Assembly: GCA_023261485.1 (NCBI GenBank)
Contig: JAHFOY010000009.1
Location: 1 to 38,020 of the forward strand
DNA length: 38,020 bases
Source of the DNA: Planctomycetota bacterium
GTDB lineage: Bacteria > Planctomycetota > Brocadiia > Brocadiales > Brocadiaceae
Reading direction: 5' to 3'
Below, piece after piece: positions 17,961 through 25,765 of the stretch. The translations under genes and the position numbers were made by a program. Under the pieces are notes generated by a model. It had not been told where the DNA came from. It did not search any database and was given only the letters and a program-made list of their open reading frames with translations. Each line of letters opens with the position of its first letter. Position 1 is the first letter of the stretch.

Positions 17961-18004
17961 AAGCGAGCTAACAGATGGATTGTAAAACGTTTGTTAGCTC
18001 GTTT
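17961..18004 (+). terminator. Hairpin between nxrA and the distal cupredoxin gene
   Basis: A 13-base stem (arms 17961-17973 and 17992-18004, core GAGCTAACA/TGTTAGCTC, one G-T pair) with an 18-base loop. Only a broken T-run follows, so it may attenuate read-through or protect the nxrA 3' end rather than terminate fully. Confidence 0.6.
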
Positions 18005-18048
18005 AATTTTAGGATTTCTTAAATTTTGGAAGAAGGAGAAAAGAATTT

Positions 18049-18777
18049 ATGAAAAAATATTTGATTGCTGGGGTACTTGCAGCGACTTGTATAGCGTTTT
18101 CGTATAATTCATGTGTATGGGCTCAGACCGAAGAGAAGAAGGCGTTGACGCCTGAAGAGGCTGCCGAAGCAATGAAGAAACTGGAAGAGGCACAGCAAAA
18201 ACTGAAGAAGGTAGTTAGAAATCTGCCAAAGGTGGATAATGCAGGCTCCATTACTGGTGTTGTAACTTGCCAGAAAATGAGGAATAATGGAGATGCTATT
18301 GTATTTGTTGAAAAAGTAGGCGACAATAAGTTTGCTCCTCCTGCTGAGCATGCAGTTATTGACCAGCTCAATCTTACCTATGTGCCTCGCGTTGTAGCCA
18401 TGCAGAAAGGTACTACAGCGGACTTCCCTAATAGCGATGCAGTCCGCCACAATGTATTTTCTCCTCCTACCGCAGCCTTGCAATTTAACCTGGGGACGTA
18501 TCCGACGGGTGTTGTTAAAGAGGTGCTTTTTGATGTTGTAGGCGAGACACCTCTTCTTTGCAATGTTCATAATGAAATGGCTGGCTTTGCCGTTACATTC
18601 GAGAATCCTTATTTTGCAATGACGGAGAAAGACGGTAACTACACACTGGAAGGTGTTCCACCTGGGAAGTACGTAGTAAAGACGTGGCACGAAAAGCTTA
18701 AGGATGTATCACAAGAAGTTACTGTAGAAGCCGGAAAGGCCGCAACCGCTAATTTTGAATTAAAGAGAAGAAGATAG
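18049..18777 (+). CDS. Periplasmic cupredoxin with C-terminal carboxypeptidase-regulatory-like domain (second copy)
   Basis: 242 residues. AAGAAGGAG precedes the ATG. The signal peptide covers about 1-25 and ends WAQTEE. A short Ala/Glu/Lys-rich helix (32-58) follows, then the cupredoxin-like core. Likely copper ligands are His134 (VRHNVF), Cys171, His174 and Met177 (CNVHNEM). The C-terminal 50 residues (LEGVPPGKYVVKTWHEKL) form the same beta-sandwich seen in the protein at 31-789, which marks the two as paralogs. As the last gene before the strong terminator it is probably an electron acceptor or carrier for NXR. Metal content is inferred. Confidence 0.8.
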   Translation: MKKYLIAGVLAATCIAFSYNSCVWAQTEEKKALTPEEAAEAMKKLEEAQQKLKKVVRNLPKVDNAGSITGVVTCQKMRNNGDAIVFVEKVGDNKFAPPAEHAVIDQLNLTYVPRVVAMQKGTTADFPNSDAVRHNVFSPPTAALQFNLGTYPTGVVKEVLFDVVGETPLLCNVHNEMAGFAVTFENPYFAMTEKDGNYTLEGVPPGKYVVKTWHEKLKDVSQEVTVEAGKAATANFELKRRR

Positions 18778-18807
18778 TTTGTGGGTTAAGGTGTCGTGAT
18801 GCCTTAT

Positions 18808-18825
18808 GGGCATATTAATATGCCC
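18808..18825. repeat. Perfect 18-base palindrome upstream of terminator
   Basis: GGGCATAT-TA-ATATGCCC reads the same on both strands. It lies 10 bases before the terminator stem, and may be a first, weaker hairpin of a tandem terminator or a protein-binding site. Confidence 0.55.
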
Positions 18826-18834
18826 TTTATATAG

Positions 18835-18875
18835 AATTCCAGTGAGGCAAAAAAACCTCACTGGAATTTTTTTTT
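18835..18875 (+). terminator. Rho-independent terminator of the NXR cluster
   Basis: A perfect 13-base stem (18835-18847 with 18856-18868, core CCAGTGAGG/CCTCACTGG), an 8-base CAAAAAAA loop, and nine consecutive T at 18867-18875. The A-run on the other side makes it possibly active in both directions. Confidence 0.9.
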
Positions 18876-18968
18876 GCTTAAAATGGTTCTTCTGGGAAAT
18901 ATGATTGCAATCGTTACTGTTTTAAAAGCCGAATATTAAAATCTAAAAGGTGTTTGCCAAGTTTGCAT

Positions 18969-18998
18969 TTGACAAAGTCTGCAACATGCTAATATAAT
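18969..18998 (+). promoter_or_regulatory. Sigma-70 promoter of ispG-dxr-rseP
   Basis: TTGACA at 18969-18974, 18 bases, TATAAT at 18993-18998. It follows the NXR terminator and gives a predicted leader of about 70 bases before ispG. Confidence 0.75.
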
Positions 18999-19076
18999 TA
19001 ATACTTTGAAAATAGGAGCTTGGCGAGCCGTTGCTATACAATTTTCTGAATTAGATTGATAAACTTACCGGAAACG

Positions 19077-20135
19077 ATGATACAACGACGTAAAACACGG
19101 GTAGTTAAAGCAGGCGGGGTGTTGATTGGCGGAGATAACCCGATATCCGTGCAGACAATGACCAAGACCCACACCGAGGATATTGATGCTACAGTTCAGC
19201 AGATTAAAGAGCTGGAAGCGATTGGTTGTCATATTATCCGTGTGGCAGTTCCTACAATTGTTTCAGCCAAATGCCTTGGCGCTATTAAGAGGCAGATAAA
19301 AATCCCGCTGGTTGCCGATATACACTTTGGGCATCACCTTGCCTTGGAAGCCATTGCACAGGGCGTTGATAAAATCAGAATCAATCCGGGAAACATGAAG
19401 GACAGGAAAAAGCTGGAAGAGGTTGTAAATGCCGCAAAAGACAAAGGCATTCCTGTTCGTATCGGTGTGAATTCAGGTTCCGTGCGCGGTGAAGGTGATG
19501 AACATGAAAAACTAACCACTCTGATGGTAAAGACGGTCTTGCAGTATTGCGAGCATTTCGAATCGTTGGGATTTAAAGATATTGTACTTTCACTCAAGGC
19601 GTCCGATGTGCCTTCAACACTGGACGCTTATCGTTTAATCGCAACGCAGTGTGATTATCCATTGCATTTGGGAGTTACAGCAGCAGGGCCTCCGAGTCTG
19701 GCTACGATCAAGTCTGCTATTGGGATCGGGGGGCTGCTCTCCGAGGGCATAGGTGATACCCTGCGGGTTTCTTACACGGGTGCGTCTGAATTGGAGATCA
19801 AGGCAGGATATGATATCCTGGAGGCGTTGGGTTTTCACAAACGAGAGGGAGCGGAACTCATTTCATGTCCCACGTGCGGCCGGTGTGAAATTGATTTGGT
19901 AAATATTGTGGAACAGGTGAGACAGCGTTTGCCGGGTGATAAAAAAAATCTCCAGATTGCCATTATGGGGTGTGTGGTAAACGGCCCTGGTGAAGCCCGT
20001 GAGGTTGATATTGGTATTGCAGGTGGCAAGGGATTTGGGTTCCTTTTCAAGAAGGGTGAGAAAGTGCGAAAGATACCAGAAGACCGTATGGTGGATGAGC
20101 TTTTGGAAGAAATCGCCCAAATGTCGCCAAAATGA
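19077..20135 (+). CDS. ispG: 4-hydroxy-3-methylbut-2-enyl diphosphate synthase (IspG/GcpE)
   Basis: 352 residues from the ATG at 19077; an in-frame TTG at 19056 is possible but adds residues outside the family. The enzyme converts methylerythritol cyclodiphosphate to HMBPP in the MEP isoprenoid pathway, in the cytoplasm, using a [4Fe-4S] cluster. Visible: the IQRRKT start, TIM-barrel motifs VADIHF and RINPGN, and the cluster cysteines in CPTCGRCE and CVVNGPGE. Its stop overlaps the dxr start (ATGA). Confidence 0.96.
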   Translation: MIQRRKTRVVKAGGVLIGGDNPISVQTMTKTHTEDIDATVQQIKELEAIGCHIIRVAVPTIVSAKCLGAIKRQIKIPLVADIHFGHHLALEAIAQGVDKIRINPGNMKDRKKLEEVVNAAKDKGIPVRIGVNSGSVRGEGDEHEKLTTLMVKTVLQYCEHFESLGFKDIVLSLKASDVPSTLDAYRLIATQCDYPLHLGVTAAGPPSLATIKSAIGIGGLLSEGIGDTLRVSYTGASELEIKAGYDILEALGFHKREGAELISCPTCGRCEIDLVNIVEQVRQRLPGDKKNLQIAIMGCVVNGPGEAREVDIGIAGGKGFGFLFKKGEKVRKIPEDRMVDELLEEIAQMSPK

Positions 20136-21274
20136 AAAATATAGTTGTCCTTGGTTCTACAGGTTCTATCGGCAAAAACACCCTTGAGGTCGCCCGTAAT
20201 TTAAAAGATAAATTTCGGGTGATAGGTCTTTCTTCGAATTCGAGATGGGAATTACTATCAGAGCAGATTGAGGAGTTTAAGCCGCGCTACGTCGCCCTAA
20301 ATAATAGTCAATTAGCCGGGAAAATAAAAAGCAGTTTTCCCGATAATCAAGTGAAAATCCTGACCGGAAACAATTGTCTGGAAGAGATTGTTTTACACGA
20401 AGAGGTTGATGTCGTGGTGTCCGCCGTAGTTGGCGCTGTTGGATTGCCGGCGGCTATAGCGACAGTGCAGCAGGGGAAGACCCTTGCGCTGGCCAACAAG
20501 GAATCACTGGTTATGGCCGGGCATATCGTGATGTCGCTGGCAAAGAAAAATCAGATTTTGCCGGTGGACAGTGAACATAGCGCTATATTCCAGTCTCTTC
20601 AGTCGGGTAAGCGAAGTGAAATTAAGCGCGTAATTATTACGGCTTCAGGCGGCCCTTTTTATGACTTGCCAGCGGATAAGCTTCCCGATGTAAGCCCCGC
20701 GCAGGCCCTCAAGCATCCCACGTGGCAGATGGGACAAAAGATCACCATAGATTCTGCCACCCTGATGAATAAAGCGCTGGAGATTATTGAAGCGAGATGG
20801 CTGTTTGACCTGAATGTCGAACAAATAGACGTCGTGATACATCCTCAATCAATTATCCATTCAATGGTGGAGTTCTGCGACGGGTCAGTTATTGCTCAGA
20901 TGGGGATGCCGGACATGAAGGTGCCCATACAGTATGCCTTAACATATCCGGAAAGAATGTCTCTCAGTGTACAACCATTAAATTTATCAAGTATAGGAAG
21001 TCTCACATTTAAGAAACCGGATATGGAAAAATTTCCAGCTTTGAGGCTGGGTTATCAAGCTGCCAGAGAAGGCGGTACGATGGGGGCTACGCTTAATGCC
21101 GCCAATGAAGTTGCAGTGCAAGCCTTCCTGAATGGTCAGATTAAATTTACGGAGATTGCATCCTCCGTAGAAAAGGTAATAAACAATCATCATTATATTA
21201 AAAACCCTTGCCTGGAGGATATTTTATCGGCAGATGCCTGGGCAAGACAGGAGACTAAAAAATGCCTTATGTAA
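20132..21274 (+). CDS. dxr: 1-deoxy-D-xylulose 5-phosphate reductoisomerase
   Basis: 380 residues, the usual family length. It catalyses the NADPH-dependent conversion of DXP to MEP, the committed step of the MEP pathway. NADPH-binding GSTGSIGKNTL lies at residues 8-18. Substrate and metal motifs NKESLVMAG and PVDSEHSAIFQ are intact, as are the SATLMNKALEIIEA and HPQSIIHSMVE segments. It overlaps ispG by four bases and the downstream protease gene by 13 bases, so the three are translationally linked. Confidence 0.97.
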   Translation: MKNIVVLGSTGSIGKNTLEVARNLKDKFRVIGLSSNSRWELLSEQIEEFKPRYVALNNSQLAGKIKSSFPDNQVKILTGNNCLEEIVLHEEVDVVVSAVVGAVGLPAAIATVQQGKTLALANKESLVMAGHIVMSLAKKNQILPVDSEHSAIFQSLQSGKRSEIKRVIITASGGPFYDLPADKLPDVSPAQALKHPTWQMGQKITIDSATLMNKALEIIEARWLFDLNVEQIDVVIHPQSIIHSMVEFCDGSVIAQMGMPDMKVPIQYALTYPERMSLSVQPLNLSSIGSLTFKKPDMEKFPALRLGYQAAREGGTMGATLNAANEVAVQAFLNGQIKFTEIASSVEKVINNHHYIKNPCLEDILSADAWARQETKKCLM

Positions 21275-23073
21275 ACGTTTCGACTAATATCATACTGGTA
21301 ATCGTAGGTATAGGACTGCTTATCTTTATTCACGAACTGGGTCATTTCCTGGTAGCAAAAAAAATAGGAGTTAGAGTCCTGGCTTTTTCGCTGGGTTTTG
21401 GTCCCGCAATATTCAAAAAGAAGTGGGGAGAGACAGAGTACCGGCTTTCTATTGTGCCGCTCGGAGGCTACGTCAAACTGGCTGGTGAAGGCCCTGAAGA
21501 GGAAAAAACAGGTGCATCGTGGGAATTTTCCTCCAAGAGCGCCGGGCAGCGCGCCTCGGTTTTTGTGGCTGGTGTTGCATTAAATGCCGTTCTGGCATTT
21601 ATTGCATTTATTGTAGCCTTTCAGATTGGAGTGCCATTTATTACCCCGGAGGTAGGTCAGGTCATGCCTGGCTGGCCGGCATGGGAGGCTGGAATTCAAC
21701 GAGGCGATAAAATTGTCGAGATTGATGGAAGCAAAGACCTGGACTTCGAAGACCTCTTTACCATTGTTGCCCTCAGTAACCCTGCTGCAGGGGTGTCTCT
21801 CAAAGTCGAGAGGGACAATAAGACTTTTGACGTAACCGTTATGCCGAAGTACGATGAGGAACACGGTATCCAGCGTATCGGAATCATGCCGGCCACAAGT
21901 CTGGAAATTGACAAAATATTCGCCTTTGAAAGTAATGAAGCCCCGGCCAGGGATGCGGGTATACAGGTCAGGGATGTTGTGGTTGCAGTAAACGGTAAGC
22001 GGATTTCCACGGAGGACGAATTCCGTGAGGTGGAGGTCGTGAACCCTGGGAAAGAGATATCCCTTACCGTCTTGCGGGATAATAAAGAGGTTGAACTAAA
22101 GGTGACTCCTTCCAGAGTTACCCGACAGATGCTTGGTATCTCTTGTGCCACTGCCATTTTGGATGGTGTGAAAAACAACAGCATTGCAAGTGGCGCTGGT
22201 TTAATGAAAGGCGACGAGATTCTTGAAATTAATTCAATACCCGTGATGGGCTTTTCGGACATCAGAAAACTGGTTGCTGAAGCGAAAGATGAGACATCTA
22301 TTGTTACGGTTAAAAGAAATAATACGGTTAGTTTGATTGAAATTCCACTCAAGGATGAGAAGACGAGGGAAGAATTTCTGGGCGGCCTGACGCCTTTTTA
22401 TGGGTTAAAGGTTGATTCCCTTGTTGAAGGCTTTCCTGCTGAAAAAATTGGTTTAAAGCCGGGCGATAGGATTATCTCTCTCGACGAGAAGGAAATAAAA
22501 GAGTGGAATACCTTGCTGCAGATGGTAATCGCGGGACAAGGGAAACCCATGGTAATTGGGTGGATGCGGGGCAACGAGCGATTTGTGTCTACTATCGAGC
22601 CGCAGAAGGATGAAAAGAGCGCTGCTGGCCGTATCGGTGTAAAATTCAGGGAAAAGACAGAAGTCAAACAATATGGCTTGTTCGGTTCGTGCATCGTAGG
22701 TACGAAAAAGGCTATGATTAATGTCCAGAGACTTTATCTCACTTTAAAAGGCTTCTTTTCTCAAAGACTTTCGACAAAGAATGTCGGTGGTTTTATCCTT
22801 ATTGCCCAGGCATCGTATGAATCGGCAAAGGTGGGTTTTGGTAAGCTCGTATATTTCCTGGGCATCCTGAGTCTCCAGCTCGCACTCTTAAATATACTGC
22901 CCATCCCGGTGCTGGATGGCGGCCACTTGCTGTTTTTGGCAATCGAACGAATCAAGGGTTCTCCGGTGAGTCAGAGGACGCTCTCTATCGCCCAATATAT
23001 CGGCTTTGGCCTCATCATTACCCTGGTAATTTATGCCACACGCAACGACATTATGCGCTTGCTGACACTTTAA
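21262..23073 (+). CDS. rseP: RseP-type site-2 protease with four PDZ-like domains
   Basis: 603 residues against about 450 for typical RseP. This intramembrane zinc protease has HELGH at 24-28 in the first helix and the second active-site motif NILPIPVLDGGH at 544-555. Between them I count four PDZ-like segments, recognised by repeats of the form A-x2-AG-hydrophobic-x2-GD-x-I: AWEAGIQRGDKI, ARDAGIQVRDVV, ASGAGLMKGDEI and AEKIGLKPGDRI. Family members cut anti-sigma factors after a first cleavage, or remove signal-peptide remnants. The dxr-rseP neighbourhood is common in bacteria. The expansion of PDZ modules is the odd point. Confidence 0.93.
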   Translation: MPYVNVSTNIILVIVGIGLLIFIHELGHFLVAKKIGVRVLAFSLGFGPAIFKKKWGETEYRLSIVPLGGYVKLAGEGPEEEKTGASWEFSSKSAGQRASVFVAGVALNAVLAFIAFIVAFQIGVPFITPEVGQVMPGWPAWEAGIQRGDKIVEIDGSKDLDFEDLFTIVALSNPAAGVSLKVERDNKTFDVTVMPKYDEEHGIQRIGIMPATSLEIDKIFAFESNEAPARDAGIQVRDVVVAVNGKRISTEDEFREVEVVNPGKEISLTVLRDNKEVELKVTPSRVTRQMLGISCATAILDGVKNNSIASGAGLMKGDEILEINSIPVMGFSDIRKLVAEAKDETSIVTVKRNNTVSLIEIPLKDEKTREEFLGGLTPFYGLKVDSLVEGFPAEKIGLKPGDRIISLDEKEIKEWNTLLQMVIAGQGKPMVIGWMRGNERFVSTIEPQKDEKSAAGRIGVKFREKTEVKQYGLFGSCIVGTKKAMINVQRLYLTLKGFFSQRLSTKNVGGFILIAQASYESAKVGFGKLVYFLGILSLQLALLNILPIPVLDGGHLLFLAIERIKGSPVSQRTLSIAQYIGFGLIITLVIYATRNDIMRLLTL

Positions 23074-23145
23074 AAATCTTTGCTCGTAAAAATCCTCAAA
23101 GAGTCAGTCTTTTTTGTAATTGTACAACATTAAGTGAAATTTTAT

Positions 23146-23246
23146 AACCACCCCTCATCCCCTCCTTCGCAAGGAGGGGACAAAGGGGATGTAAGGAACC
23201 AAAACCCTTCCAATTTCTCCTTTGCAAGGATGGGATGAGGGTGAGG
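23146..23246. repeat. Composite palindromic intergenic repeat
   Basis: Two related hairpins in a row: CCCCTCCTT-CGC-AAGGAGGGG at 23159-23179, and a decayed CTCCTT-TGC-AAGGA at about 23217-23229. They are enclosed by an outer imperfect inverted repeat, ACCCCTCATCCC at about 23150-23161 and GGGATGAGGGTG at about 23232-23243. This looks like a REP or small MITE-type element. No gene is present in the 210-base gap. Confidence 0.7.
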
Positions 23247-23283
23247 TCTTCCAGTTTGCTATTGTGCAATTACCTTTGTTCGT

Positions 23284-25218
23284 ATGGCTGAACTAATCGA
23301 CATTACCATCCCCGGTCAGAAAAAAAGCTACCCCTTAAAGGATGTTACCATCATTGGCCGCGCATCCACTACTGATATCAAACTTGACGACCTCCTTGTT
23401 TCACGACACCACGCAAGGATCTGCAAATCGGCTGGTGGGTACCTGATTGAAGACCTGGGCAGTCAGAATGGGGTTTTTTTGGGTAGCGAACGGATCACTT
23501 CTCCCCGTCCATTGACCAGCGGCGAAAAAATTTGCATTGGGCCGTATACCCTGGCCTTTAAAGATGCCGAATCAGGGCAACCATCTCCGTCAGAATTTCC
23601 ATCCACCGAATATACTCAGATTATCATGGCTACAAAAGATCCGCTGCCAATCGAAACTATGGGTGAAACAACTGGCCGTAAAACTGCGGATAAAGGGGAA
23701 TTTGAGACATTCCAAAAGAGACTAAAAATCTTCCATGATATTACAAGGGTTATCGGTAATATATTTGATCTCGATGCATTATTGAAAGAGATTATTCAGA
23801 TTGTTTTTGCTGCGTTTCCCCATGCAGGACGATGTTTTGTGGCCTTACAAGACTCGGATGAAAGTCAATTAACCATCCGAACGATTCAAGCAAAAGACCA
23901 TGCATTGGCAGAGGAAGGGAATGTCATGAGCCAGACGCTAGCCCAGCGCGCTATCAAAGAACGAAAATCATTGCTCATCATGGATACACAAATGGATTCC
24001 AGGGTCAGTACGAGCATAAAAATAATTGGCGCCCGTTCGATCATGTGCGCTCCTCTTATAAGTCCCCAAAAAACTTTAGGCATATTACAGATCGAAAGCA
24101 AGAGCAGGAATTACGAATTTTCCAAAGCTGACCTCGATCTTTTTACCGGTATTGCATCTCAGGTGGCATTGTTAATTTACAGCGCAGAACTTTTTGACGA
24201 TCTCAAGAGGGCAAATGAACGTATCGCATCTGAAAATAAAAACCTCAAAAAACAGCAGAAGGTACAATCCTCGTTCAGTCATATTATTGGCACGAGCCCA
24301 AAGATAAAAGAAATATTGGAATTGGTGAAAAAGATTAGTAACGCCCCCTATAGCGTCCTTATTACAGGGAAAAGCGGTTCGGGAAAAGAATTAATTGCCA
24401 AGTCCATCCATTACAACAGTTCGAGGTCTGGCCAACCCTTTGTGGCTTTGAATTGTGCCGCTATTCCACGAGACCTCCTCGAAAGCGAACTGTTTGGATA
24501 TGAAAAAGGGGCATTTACAGGAGCAGCAGGAACTAAACAGGGACTCTTCGAAGTGGCAGATAAAGGGACTATTTTCCTTGACGAAATTGGAGATATGCAT
24601 CCTCATACACAGGCGAAACTCCTGCGTGTCTTGCAAGAGAAGGAACTGCAGCGGATAGGAGGAACAAAGGTAATCAAGATCGATGTGCGTGTCCTGGCAG
24701 CAACAAACAAGGATTTGAAGACTGCAATGAATAGTGGGGAATTTAGAGAAGATCTGTTTTACCGGTTGAATGTGGTACCCATCCATCTTCCGCCTTTGTG
24801 TGAACGCAGGGAAGACATTCCCCTGTTGATTGCGCATTTTCTGGAGTTAAGCTGCGCTGATGTCGGCAAGCGTGTAAAAGGATTTACCCCGGAGGCATTG
24901 ACATTGCTTCTGAATTACTCATGGCCTGGCAATGTGCGGGAATTAAGGAATGTCGTCGAAAGGATTGTCACCATTGCTCCGGATGATGTCATGTTTGGAG
25001 TGGAAATGTTACCGCAGGAGATAAGTAATAAGTCTACTGTGCAGTTGCAAAAATATAAATCTACAGGTACCCTTTATGAGGCGCAAAAGCAGTTAGAAAT
25101 CGAGATGATTATGGATGCACTGAAATCTGCTGATGGTAACAAGTCCAAGGCCGCAGAAATACTGGGAATTAGCCGGAAGGTACTCTATGAAAAAATAGAA
25201 GCCTATAAGATTTCGTAG
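23284..25218 (+). CDS. FHA-GAF sigma-54-dependent transcriptional activator
   Basis: 644 residues. Domains in order: an FHA phosphothreonine-binding domain at about 20-92 (IGRASTTDIKL, SRHHARI, GSQNGVFL); a linker; a GAF sensor at about 150-305; and a coiled stretch at 305-330. An AAA+ sigma-54 activation domain at about 335-560 has Walker A GKSGSGKE (362-369), GAFTGA (409-414) and Walker B TIFLDEIGD. A Fis-type helix-turn-helix is at the end (KAAEILGISRKVLYEKI). It should activate RpoN promoters in response to a phosphorylated partner or small ligand. No kinase adjoins it, so its targets are unknown. Stands alone between two repeat elements. Confidence 0.94.
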   Translation: MAELIDITIPGQKKSYPLKDVTIIGRASTTDIKLDDLLVSRHHARICKSAGGYLIEDLGSQNGVFLGSERITSPRPLTSGEKICIGPYTLAFKDAESGQPSPSEFPSTEYTQIIMATKDPLPIETMGETTGRKTADKGEFETFQKRLKIFHDITRVIGNIFDLDALLKEIIQIVFAAFPHAGRCFVALQDSDESQLTIRTIQAKDHALAEEGNVMSQTLAQRAIKERKSLLIMDTQMDSRVSTSIKIIGARSIMCAPLISPQKTLGILQIESKSRNYEFSKADLDLFTGIASQVALLIYSAELFDDLKRANERIASENKNLKKQQKVQSSFSHIIGTSPKIKEILELVKKISNAPYSVLITGKSGSGKELIAKSIHYNSSRSGQPFVALNCAAIPRDLLESELFGYEKGAFTGAAGTKQGLFEVADKGTIFLDEIGDMHPHTQAKLLRVLQEKELQRIGGTKVIKIDVRVLAATNKDLKTAMNSGEFREDLFYRLNVVPIHLPPLCERREDIPLLIAHFLELSCADVGKRVKGFTPEALTLLLNYSWPGNVRELRNVVERIVTIAPDDVMFGVEMLPQEISNKSTVQLQKYKSTGTLYEAQKQLEIEMIMDALKSADGNKSKAAEILGISRKVLYEKIEAYKIS

Positions 25219-25236
25219 TGTAGCGGAGCCGCAACC

Positions 25237-25261
25237 AAATCCCCATTTTTAAGGGGGATTT
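25237..25261. repeat. AAATCCCC...GGGGATTT hairpin at the island's left edge
   Basis: Arms 25237-25244 and 25254-25261. It may terminate the activator transcript. A related element (CCCC, T-run, AAGGGGGATTTGACAC) recurs at 30594-30630, and in both places it leads straight into a methyltransferase-tail remnant. Confidence 0.65.
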
Positions 25262-25366
25262 GACACCGACACGTCGGCCATAGAAAGACAGATCGACCAG
25301 ATGGTTTACAAACTCTACGGATTGACAGAAGATGAAATTAAAATTGTGGAAAATTCAAACAGTTAA
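25262..25366 (+). pseudogene. Remnant A: C-terminal tail of a restriction-type DNA methyltransferase
   Basis: 34 codons in frame to a TAA, reading ...IERQIDQMVYKLYGLTEDEI..., with a stop codon just upstream (25250-25252) and no start. The pattern IDxLVYxLYGLTEEE-I at a C-terminus is familiar from large type II/IIG and BREX-like DNA methyltransferases. The rest of the gene is absent. Three sister remnants lie at 28581, 29442 and 30626. Confidence 0.65.
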
Positions 25367-25377
25367 TTTAAAAATAT

Positions 25378-25404
25378 TATTATTAACCTTTTCAGTTAAT
25401 AATA
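25378..25404. promoter_or_regulatory. Inverted repeat, likely operator of the higBA module
   Basis: TATTATTAAC (25378-25387), 7 bases, GTTAATAATA (25395-25404): perfect 10-base arms. It abuts TTGACATATAAT (25405-25416), only a few bases before the toxin start. HigA-type antitoxins repress their own promoter at such sites. With TATAAT at 25411 the transcript would be nearly leaderless. Confidence 0.6.
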
Positions 25405-25423
25405 TTGACATATAATTCAGAAT

Positions 25424-25765
25424 ATGATTATATTATTCAAGACATCCAAACTTGAAAAATTGTGTAATGATGAAAAACTTATGATAAAAAGATATGGCCC
25501 ACTAAGGTGCAAATTGCTCAAGAGACGACTAAATGAACTTGGGGCCGCAAATGTATTAGAAGATATAAGAAAGCTTCCCCAGACTCGTTGCCATGAGCTA
25601 CTTCACAACCGTAAAGGGCAGCTTTCGGTGGATTTAGATCATCCCTATCGGCTTATTTTTGAACCTGCAAATAACCCAGTACCCAGGAAACCTGATGGTG
25701 AACTTGATTGGACAAAAGTAACCGAAATTACCATTATTGGCGTGGAGGATACCCATGATCAGTGA
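25424..25765 (+). CDS. higB: HigB-type toxin (RelE superfamily mRNA interferase)
   Basis: 113 residues with the compact beta-alpha RelE/ParE-type fold of plasmid-maintenance killer proteins. Typical stretches are KLEKLC near the start, CHELLHNRKGQLSVDLDHPYRLIFEP in the core, and WTKVTEITIIGVEDTH at the end. Such toxins cleave mRNA on the ribosome. No ribosome-binding site precedes the ATG. Its last 11 bases overlap the antitoxin gene, the toxin-first order usual for higBA. Confidence 0.85.
   Translation: MIILFKTSKLEKLCNDEKLMIKRYGPLRCKLLKRRLNELGAANVLEDIRKLPQTRCHELLHNRKGQLSVDLDHPYRLIFEPANNPVPRKPDGELDWTKVTEITIIGVEDTHDQ

Noticed and set aside
21696-22352. Open frame of about 218 codons on the minus strand
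   Set aside because: It is opposite the PDZ region of the site-2 protease gene. Its Ser/Thr/Leu-rich translation is typical of an antisense frame.
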